Positions 8,140 to 13,155 of a stretch of 13,155 nt of DNA are shown piece by piece (the first letter of the stretch is position 1; every line of letters starts with the position of its first letter). Location: assembly GCA_002724895.1 (NCBI GenBank), contig PBQB01000038.1, positions 2,101 through 15,255 of the forward strand. The letters run 5' to 3'. The notes under the pieces were generated by a model. The model saw nothing but the letters and a program-made list of their open reading frames with translations. It had not been told where the DNA came from and made no database searches. The position numbers and the translations under genes were made by a program. The DNA is from Flavobacteriales bacterium (lineage in GTDB: Bacteria; Bacteroidota; Bacteroidia; Flavobacteriales; BACL11).

Positions 8140-8340
8140 TTATTCTGTTTTCTCAATATTTTTTGCTACAGGTCCTTTATCTCCTTCTCCTGCTTCGAAT
8201 GTTACTGCAGCACCTTCTTTCAAAGTTTTATAGCCTTCTACTTGAATTTCTTGAAAATGAGCAAAGTAATCAGTTCCATCAGAACCTTCGATAAAACCAT
8301 AACCTTTACTGGCGTTAAACCATTTTACTGTACCTTCCAT
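8140..8340 (-). CDS. Cold-shock domain protein (CspA family)
   Basis: A 66-residue single cold-shock domain that should bind single-stranded RNA or DNA as an RNA chaperone. It starts [18 protein letters not shown]: Trp7 and Phe8 lie on the nucleic-acid face and KGYGFI (12-17) is RNP1. RNP2 reads YFAHF (25-29) rather than the common VFVHF, keeping Phe26, His28 and Phe29 but placing Tyr at the first position. The end, [11 protein letters not shown], is typical. A hand count gives 71 G+C in 200 bases, clearly richer than the adjoining uvrB and DUF349 genes and in line with a highly expressed gene. It appears to be its own transcription unit, with a candidate -7 box at 8392-8399, a leader of about 45 bases and a strong terminator beyond its stop. 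The open frame on the opposite strand is a shadow. Confidence 0.93.
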   Translation of the reverse strand: MEGTVKWFNASKGYGFIEGSDGTDYFAHFQEIQVEGYKTLKEGAAVTFEAGEGDKGPVAKNIEKTE

Positions 8341-8368
8341 ATTTGTTTTTAAATTTAATTAATACTAC

Positions 8369-8383
8369 TTGGGAACAACCCAA
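8369..8383 (-). promoter_or_regulatory. Hairpin at the 5' end of the csp leader
   Basis: Read on the minus strand, TTGGG-TTGTT-CCCAA forms a five-pair stem, three pairs of them G-C, extendable by a wobble pair. It starts only a few bases after the transcription start predicted from the -7 box at 8392-8399. The G-C runs stand out in a leader that is otherwise nearly all A and T. A role in mRNA stability or temperature-dependent control is inference. On the plus strand the same dyad precedes a T6 run, but no plus-strand gene ends there. Confidence 0.45.
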
Positions 8384-8391
8384 AATTTTTT

Positions 8392-8399
8392 CAAATATA
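8392..8399 (-). promoter_or_regulatory. Candidate csp promoter -7 box
   Basis: On the minus strand TATATTTG matches TAnnTTTG, located in the 66-base gap between folD and csp, 51 bases before the csp ATG. A -33 element would fall in the folD 3' end, where no clear TTTG is seen. It suggests that the cold-shock gene is transcribed separately from folD. Confidence 0.4.
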
Positions 8400-8406
8400 C
8401 TAAAAA

Positions 8407-9285
8407 TTAATGAACATTTAATTTAAATGATTTTAATGTGTTTTTAAGCAACATAGCAATTGTCATTGGACCTACTCCACCAGGAACAGGTGTTATATAA
8501 CTACATTTATCTTTAACTGAATCAAAATTTACATCTCCTAATAACTTCCAACCACTTTTTGTAAAATCAGATTTAACCCTTGTAATACCTACATCAATAA
8601 TACAAACTCCTTTTTTTATCATATCTGAACTAATAAATTCTGCTTTTCCTAAAGCAACAATTAAAATATCGGCGCTTTTAGTGATTTCTTTTATATTTTT
8701 TGTTCTACTATGAGTAATAGTAACAGTACAATTTCCAATTTTGTTATTTTTTCCCATTAAAATACTTATCGGTAAACCTACAATATTACTTCTACCTACA
8801 ACTACACAATGCTTTCCTGAAGTACTAATATTATTCCTTTTTAATAATTCAAGAATACCTGCAGGAGTAGCAGGTAAAAAAGTAGGATAATTTAAAACCA
8901 TCTTTCCTAAATTTTCTGGATGAAAACCATCAACATCTTTTGATGGTGAAATTGATTCTGTCACTTTTTTTTCACTTATATGATCTGGTAATGGGAGTTG
9001 AACTATTAGTCCATCAATAGAATTATTTTTATTAATCTCGTTAATTTTAGATAAAAGATCATATTCAGAAATACTATCTTCTAAATGGATTAGTGTAGAT
9101 TTAAAACCAACATATTCACATGCTTTAACCTTTGCATTAACATAAGTTTGACTTGCACCATTATTACCGACTAAAATTGCTACTAAATGAGGTTTTTGAC
9201 CCTTTGATGTGTATAGTTGACTAACTTCAATTTTAATTTCATCAAATATATCATTTGCAATATTTTTTCCATCTAATATCTTCAT
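8407..9285 (-). CDS. folD: Bifunctional methylenetetrahydrofolate dehydrogenase / methenyltetrahydrofolate cyclohydrolase
   Basis: FolD converts 5,10-methylene-THF through 5,10-methenyl-THF to 10-formyl-THF, supplying one-carbon units for purines and initiator formyl-Met-tRNA. The 292 residues show the catalytic YVNAK motif (Tyr48, Lys52), DGLIVQLPLP (91-100, Gln96), DVDGFHPENLG (117-127, Asp119), LPATPAG (137-143), the NADP loop GRSNIVGLP (164-172), IIDVGI (229-234), GDVNF (250-254) and the signature TPVPGGVGPMT (265-275). These catalytic residues sit two positions before those of the E. coli enzyme, so both activities should be intact. The ATG lies 2 bases after the ffh stop, which indicates co-transcription with ffh. 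No terminator was recognised between folD and csp. Confidence 0.97.
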   Translation of the reverse strand: MKILDGKNIANDIFDEIKIEVSQLYTSKGQKPHLVAILVGNNGASQTYVNAKVKACEYVGFKSTLIHLEDSISEYDLLSKINEINKNNSIDGLIVQLPLPDHISEKKVTESISPSKDVDGFHPENLGKMVLNYPTFLPATPAGILELLKRNNISTSGKHCVVVGRSNIVGLPISILMGKNNKIGNCTVTITHSRTKNIKEITKSADILIVALGKAEFISSDMIKKGVCIIDVGITRVKSDFTKSGWKLLGDVNFDSVKDKCSYITPVPGGVGPMTIAMLLKNTLKSFKLNVH

Positions 9286-9287
9286 AG

Positions 9288-10631
9288 TTACATTTTTGGG
9301 AAACCTCCTCTATTTTTCATCATCTCCATCATTTGTTTTGCACCACCACCTTGCATCATTTTCATCATTTTACCCATCTGAGAAAACTGTTTTACTAACT
9401 GATTTACTTCTGAAACTTCTTTACCACTTCCATCAGCAATTCTTTTTCTTCTACTTCCATTTAATATTTTAGGGTTTTTTCTTTCTTCTTTTGTCATAGA
9501 ATTGATTATAGCTTCTATTCCTTTAAAAGCATCGTCATCTATATCCATACCTTTGATCGCTTTACCCATTCCAGGAATCATTCCCATTAAATCTTTAATG
9601 TTACCCATTTTCTTTATCTGTTGAATTTGCTTTAAAAAGTCATCAAAACCAAATTGATTTTTTGCAATTTTCTTTTGTACCTTTCTTGCTTCCTCCTCAT
9701 CATACTGTTGTTGAGCCCTTTCTACTAGCGAAATAACATCTCCCATTCCTAATATTCGACTAGCCATTCTATCTGGATGAAAAGTATCTAGCCCATCCAT
9801 TTTTTCCGAAGTTCCTATAAATTTAATTGGTTTATTTACTACAGATCTAATAGTAAGAGCTGCTCCACCTCGTGTATCGCCATCAAGTTTTGTTAAAACA
9901 ACACCGTCATAATCTAATCTATCATTAAATGTTTTGGCAGTATTAACTGCATCTTGACCTGTCATTGAATCAACAACAAATAATGTTTCATTTGGATTTA
10001 CTTCATTTTTAATTTTTTCTATTTCTTGCATCATCTGATCATCAATCGCTAATCTTCCAGCAGTATCAATAATTGTTACATTATTATTGTTTTCATTAGC
10101 AAATTTGATTGATTTTTTTGCTATCTCAATAGGATCCTTACTTTCTCTATCTGTAAAAACATCAACATTAACTTGCTTAGATAATACTTCAAGTTGATCA
10201 ATTGCTGCAGGACGATACACATCACATGCGACCAATAAAGGACGGAAATTTTTTTTCGATTTTAAATATAAAGCTAATTTTCCAGAAAATGTTGTTTTAC
10301 CCGAACCTTGCAAACCAGCAACTAAAATAACATTATTGTGTGATTTCAAATTAATTTCAGAAGAATCACTGCCCATTAATTCAGTTAATTCATCTTTCAT
10401 GATTTTAGTTAAAAGTTGACCTGGTTCAACAGATGTTAACACCTTCTGACCTATTGCCTTTTCTTTAACTTTTGATGTAAATTGTTTTGCTGTTTTATAA
10501 TCTACATCTGCAGAAAGCAATGCTTTTCTAATTTCCTTCATTGTTTGAGCAACATTAATTTCAGAAATACTGCCACTACCCTTTAGAACTTTGAAAGCTC
10601 TTTCTAATTTTTCAGATAAATTTTCAAACAT
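9288..10631 (-). CDS. ffh: Signal recognition particle GTPase Ffh (SRP54)
   Basis: Ffh binds 4.5S RNA and signal sequences of nascent inner-membrane proteins and delivers the ribosome to FtsY. The 447 residues have the N domain (1 to about 95, ending in the ALLSADVDYKTAKQF-type helices), the G domain with P-loop GLQGSGKTT (106-114), DVYRPAAIDQL (137-147), DTAGR (189-193), TKLDGDTRGG (247-256) and the closing GTSEKMDGLDTFHPDRMASRILGMGD (273-298), then a methionine-rich M domain (from about 325) with the RNA-binding SRRKRIADGSG (393-403). The tail (418-447) is packed with Met, Gly and Lys. Length and motifs are standard. The 4.5S RNA gene is not in the window. A 39-base gap separates it from rimO and holds a candidate promoter, so ffh may be read both from that and from the ftsY-rimO unit. 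Confidence 0.98.
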   Translation of the reverse strand: MFENLSEKLERAFKVLKGSGSISEINVAQTMKEIRKALLSADVDYKTAKQFTSKVKEKAIGQKVLTSVEPGQLLTKIMKDELTELMGSDSSEINLKSHNNVILVAGLQGSGKTTFSGKLALYLKSKKNFRPLLVACDVYRPAAIDQLEVLSKQVNVDVFTDRESKDPIEIAKKSIKFANENNNNVTIIDTAGRLAIDDQMMQEIEKIKNEVNPNETLFVVDSMTGQDAVNTAKTFNDRLDYDGVVLTKLDGDTRGGAALTIRSVVNKPIKFIGTSEKMDGLDTFHPDRMASRILGMGDVISLVERAQQQYDEEEARKVQKKIAKNQFGFDDFLKQIQQIKKMGNIKDLMGMIPGMGKAIKGMDIDDDAFKGIEAIINSMTKEERKNPKILNGSRRKRIADGSGKEVSEVNQLVKQFSQMGKMMKMMQGGGAKQMMEMMKNRGGFPKM

Positions 10632-10649
10632 TTGTTAAATATTTAAATA

Positions 10650-10657
10650 CAAAAATA
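10650..10657 (-). promoter_or_regulatory. Candidate ffh promoter -7 box
   Basis: TATTTTTG on the minus strand fits TAnnTTTG and lies 18 bases before the ffh ATG, in the 39-base gap after rimO. No good -33 TTTG is seen upstream in the rimO end, and the gap is nearly all A and T, so a chance match is possible. Confidence 0.35.
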
Positions 10658-10670
10658 AAATATTCATTAA

Positions 10671-11984
10671 CTAATTAATAATTTCACCATATAAATCATA
10701 ATGATCAATTTCTTTTATAATGACATTAGCAAAATCTCCAATTCTTACATAGTTTTTTTTAGCATTAACCAAAACTTCATTATCAACATCAGGGCTATCA
10801 AATTGTGTGCGACCAATAAAATAATCTCCCTCTTTTCTATCAAAAAGAACTTTAAATACTTTTCCTAATTTCTGTTTATTTAGTTTAAATGAAATTTCAC
10901 TTTGAATATCCATAATTTCTTTGGCTCTAGATTTTTTTAACTCCTCCGAAACAGAATCTATTAAATTATATGCAGAAGTATCCTTTTCATGTGAGTAAGT
11001 AAATACACCTAATCTATCAAATTTTGTTTCTTGTACCCATTTCTTTAGTTCTAAAAATTGTTCATGAGTTTCTCCAGGGTATCCAATAATTAGTGTTGTT
11101 CTAATAGCAATATTAGGTACTTTTTCTCTAAATTTCATTAATAATTTATTAGTCTTAATCTTATTAGTACCTCTCTTCATTGACTTTAAAATATCATCAT
11201 TAATATGTTGCAATGGAATATCTATATATTTACATACTTTACTGTTTGATCTAATTACATCTAAAACATCTTCTGGAAAGGAAGTTGGAAATGCATAATG
11301 TAATCGTATCCATTCTATTCCGTTAATATTTGATAATTCATTAATTAAACTAGCTAACTTTCTTTTTTTGTATATATCTAAACCATAAAATGTTAAATCT
11401 TGAGCAATTAAAATTATCTCTTTTATGCCTTGTAATGCTAAATTATTAGCCTCAGCAACTAAACTTTCAATTGATTTTGATTTATGTTTTCCTCGCATTA
11501 ATGGAATTGCACAAAATGAACATGGTCTATTACACCCCTCAGATATCTTTAAATATGCGTAATGTTTTGGCGTAGTAGTTAATCTTTCACCTAATAGTTC
11601 ATGTTTATAATCTGCACCTAAAACATGTAAAAGTTTTGGAAGATCTTTAGTTCCAAAATATTGATCAACATCAGTAATTTCCTTTTCTAAATCATCTTTA
11701 TATCTTTCGGAAAGACATCCTGTTACAAATAGTTTATCGATATAACCATTTTCTTTTCTTTTAGCTTGTTCTAAAATCGTATTAATTGATTCTTCCTTAG
11801 CATTATCAATAAAACCACACGTATTTATTACAACTATATTTGCATCATCTTTTTTTGACTCATGTTCAACATTAATTTTATTTGCAGTTAACTGACCCAT
11901 TAGAACTTCAGAATCATAAATATTCTTTGAACATCCTAAAGTAATGACATTAATTTTATTTTTTTTAAAATTTTTAACTCGCAT
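10671..11984 (-). CDS. rimO: Ribosomal protein uS12 methylthiotransferase
   Basis: RimO is a radical-SAM enzyme that adds a methylthio group to the conserved aspartate of ribosomal protein S12. The 437 residues contain the N-terminal UPF0004 domain, starting INVITLGCSKN, with the auxiliary 4Fe-4S cysteines Cys18, Cys56 and Cys90. The radical-SAM CNRPCSFC (151-158) coordinates the second cluster through Cys151, Cys155 and Cys158. Later come IPLQHIND and TTLIIGYPGETHEQF, and a C-terminal TRAM domain (about 370-437). GCSKN and SEGCNRPCSFCAIP together favour RimO over the related tRNA enzyme MiaB. Its ATG overlaps the ftsY stop by one base (TAATG), so the two genes are translationally linked. Confidence 0.95.
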   Translation of the reverse strand: MRVKNFKKNKINVITLGCSKNIYDSEVLMGQLTANKINVEHESKKDDANIVVINTCGFIDNAKEESINTILEQAKRKENGYIDKLFVTGCLSERYKDDLEKEITDVDQYFGTKDLPKLLHVLGADYKHELLGERLTTTPKHYAYLKISEGCNRPCSFCAIPLMRGKHKSKSIESLVAEANNLALQGIKEIILIAQDLTFYGLDIYKKRKLASLINELSNINGIEWIRLHYAFPTSFPEDVLDVIRSNSKVCKYIDIPLQHINDDILKSMKRGTNKIKTNKLLMKFREKVPNIAIRTTLIIGYPGETHEQFLELKKWVQETKFDRLGVFTYSHEKDTSAYNLIDSVSEELKKSRAKEIMDIQSEISFKLNKQKLGKVFKVLFDRKEGDYFIGRTQFDSPDVDNEVLVNAKKNYVRIGDFANVIIKEIDHYDLYGEIIN

Positions 11985-13155
11985 TAACTAAATAATGAAT
12001 CTATAAAATCCTTCTTTTTAAATTCCTGTAAATCTTCAATTCCTTCACCAATTCCAATATATCTTACTGGAATCTTAAATTGATTTGAAATGCCAATAAT
12101 TACTCCTCCTTTTGCTGTACCATCCAATTTAGTTAATGAAATCGATGAAACATTGGTTGCATTAGTAAATTGTTTAGCTTGTTCAATAGCATTTTGCCCA
12201 GTTGAAGCATCCAAAATAAGCATTACATCATGGGGTGAATCAGGAACTATTTTACTCATAACTTTCTTTATCTTGGTAAGCTCATTCATTAAGTTAATTT
12301 TATTATGTAATCTTCCTGCAGTATCAATTATTACTACATCCACATTATTTGCTTTCGCTGATTGTAAAGTATCATAGCATACTGAAGCAGGGTCTGAACC
12401 AATCTCTTGTTTAACTATATCTACACCAATTCTTTTTGCCCAAACCACTAACTGATCTATTGCTGCTGCTCTAAAAGTATCCGCTGCACCCAACATAACT
12501 TTTTTCCCTTGTTTTTTTAATTGATAAGCTAACTTTCCTATAGTTGTAGTTTTCCCAACACCATTTACACCAACTATCATTATAACATATGGTTTCTTAT
12601 TAGAAAAATCATTTTTTTGAGACGGATGCATTAATAAAGAAATTTCTTCCTTCAAAAAATCATACACTTCGGATGAATTAATATATTTCTCCTTTTCTAC
12701 TCTATCTTCTAATTTCTCAATTATCTTTAGTGATGTTTCTACTCCGATATCAGATGTAATGAGTGCTTCTTCAATATCATCAAGTATTGACGTATCTATT
12801 CGTGACTTTCCTGCAATAGTTTTAGCTAACTTACCAAAAAAACTATCCTTTGTTTTTTTAAGACCAATATCTAATTTTTCTCTTCTATTTTCAACTACAG
12901 GAACCTCTTCTTCAACTGCAGAGACTTCTTCCTCAACTACTGGAACTTCTTCCTCAACTACTGGAACTTCTTCAACTACTGGAACTTCTTCAACTACTGG
13001 AACTTCTTCAACTACTGGAACCTCTTCTTCAACTACTGGAACCTCTTCTTCAACTACTGGAACTTCTTCAACTACTGGAACTTCTTCAACTACTGGATAA
13101 TCTGATAATATAGGTTCCTCTGTAACTAAAGCTTCATCTTTTAAAGTACTATCCT
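11984..13155 (-). CDS. ftsY: SRP receptor FtsY, N-terminus cut by the window edge
   Basis: FtsY is the membrane-associated GTPase that receives the Ffh-ribosome complex. The frame stays open from the stop at 11984 to the right edge (389 residues visible). No ATG occurs upstream of the G domain until after EEISLL, so the true start lies beyond 13155. A GTG at 12667 would cut off most of the N domain and is not the start. Visible order: an acidic stretch (DSTLKDEALVTEEP), a 65-residue VEEVP-type repeat (about 20-84), the N domain beginning REKLDIGLKKTKDSFFGKL, and the G domain with GVNGVGKTTT (195-204), DTFRAAAIDQL, DTAGR (277-281), TKLDGTAKGG (341-350) and a closing IGIGEGIEDL. The acidic arm resembles in character, not in sequence, the A domain of E. 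coli FtsY; from memory, many flavobacterial FtsY proteins lack one. Confidence 0.96.
   Translation of the reverse strand, partial: DSTLKDEALVTEEPILSDYPVVEEVPVVEEVPVVEEEVPVVEEEVPVVEEVPVVEEVPVVEEVPVVEEEVPVVEEEVSAVEEEVPVVENRREKLDIGLKKTKDSFFGKLAKTIAGKSRIDTSILDDIEEALITSDIGVETSLKIIEKLEDRVEKEKYINSSEVYDFLKEEISLLMHPSQKNDFSNKKPYVIMIVGVNGVGKTTTIGKLAYQLKKQGKKVMLGAADTFRAAAIDQLVVWAKRIGVDIVKQEIGSDPASVCYDTLQSAKANNVDVVIIDTAGRLHNKINLMNELTKIKKVMSKIVPDSPHDVMLILDASTGQNAIEQAKQFTNATNVSSISLTKLDGTAKGGVIIGISNQFKIPVRYIGIGEGIEDLQEFKKKDFIDSLFS
12901..13095 (-). repeat. In-frame minisatellite in ftsY (10 units of 18 or 21 bases)
   Basis: Ten head-to-tail units cover 195 bases. In plus-strand order the unit lengths are 21, 21, 21, 18, 18, 18, 21, 21, 18, 18. 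All five 18-base units (gaacttcttcaactactg on the plus strand) are identical, and the two 21-base units at 13018-13059 are identical to each other. The first two units (12901-12942) have diverged. On the coding strand they encode PVVEEV or PVVEEEV. Both lengths are multiples of three, so gain or loss of units keeps the frame. The opposite-strand reading (Thr/Ser/Gly repeats) is a shadow. Confidence 0.95.

Noticed and set aside
8125..8352. Plus-strand open frame of 75 codons over the cold-shock gene
   Set aside because: Antisense shadow of a recognised cold-shock domain; Cys- and Phe-rich composition is typical of reverse-complement reading.
8369..8391. Plus-strand terminator (hairpin plus T6)
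   Set aside because: No plus-strand gene ends here; uvrB stops at 8102 and already has a hairpin. The dyad is better read as part of the csp leader.
10635..10646. Perfect 12-base palindrome TTAAATATTTAA between the ffh -7 box and its ATG
   Set aside because: All A and T in a region that is nearly all A and T; palindromes of this kind are expected by chance and no second copy was seen at another start.
12090..12377. Plus-strand 95-codon open frame opposite the FtsY G domain
   Set aside because: Shadow of a highly conserved GTPase domain.
12759..13100. Plus-strand open frame encoding a Ser/Thr/Gly repeat protein
   Set aside because: It is the antisense of the ftsY minisatellite. The minus-strand frame continues into a clear FtsY N domain, while this one has no family match and no promoter.
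1..13155. CRISPR arrays, tRNA or rRNA genes, IS elements, prophage or defence islands
   Set aside because: None seen. The only direct-repeat array is the coding minisatellite in ftsY, and every long frame belongs to a known chromosomal family.

Overview
The window looks like a chromosomal segment of a small-genome, AT-rich member of the Bacteroidota, most likely a marine Flavobacteriales-type organism. The evidence is the gene set and order (a ComA-like phosphosulfolactate synthase, DUF368, aroE and a DUF349 repeat protein in one run; ftsY next to rimO; ffh next to folD), lineage-specific motif variants in GlmM and AroE, the absence of recognisable Shine-Dalgarno sequences, and repeated Bacteroidota-type -7 promoter boxes (TAnnTTTG) in front of transcription units. 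Coding is dense: no gene-free stretch exceeds about 80 bases. No RNA gene, insertion sequence, CRISPR array, prophage or attachment site is visible.

Region 1 (1-1981, minus strand): glmM followed 2 bases later by a class I cysteine desulfurase that runs off the left edge just before its PLP lysine. Region 2 (1982-2060): a divergent promoter region with one candidate promoter per direction. Region 3 (2061-8102, plus strand): a five-gene operon of comA-like, DUF368 (undecaprenyl-phosphate translocase family), aroE, the DUF349 repeat protein and uvrB. Three of its four junctions overlap by 1 or 4 bases. Region 4 (8084-8406): a bidirectional terminator embedded in the uvrB stop region, then a minus-strand cold-shock gene with its own promoter and a hairpin near the predicted mRNA 5' end. 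Region 5 (8407-13155, minus strand): read in transcription order, ftsY (5' end beyond the right edge), rimO, ffh and folD. This cluster unites the SRP GTPase, its receptor, a ribosomal-protein-modifying enzyme and a one-carbon enzyme.

Functionally this is mostly housekeeping: envelope precursor supply and lipid-carrier recycling (GlmM, DUF368), aromatic synthesis (AroE), nucleotide excision repair (UvrB), sulfur mobilisation (cysteine desulfurase), co-translational membrane targeting (Ffh, FtsY), ribosome modification (RimO) and folate metabolism (FolD). The least understood parts are the ComA-like enzyme with no visible partner pathway, the DUF349 repeat protein coupled to uvrB, and a 195-base in-frame minisatellite that gives FtsY a repetitive acidic N-terminal arm. 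I do not see a clearly novel multi-gene defence or mobile system here.
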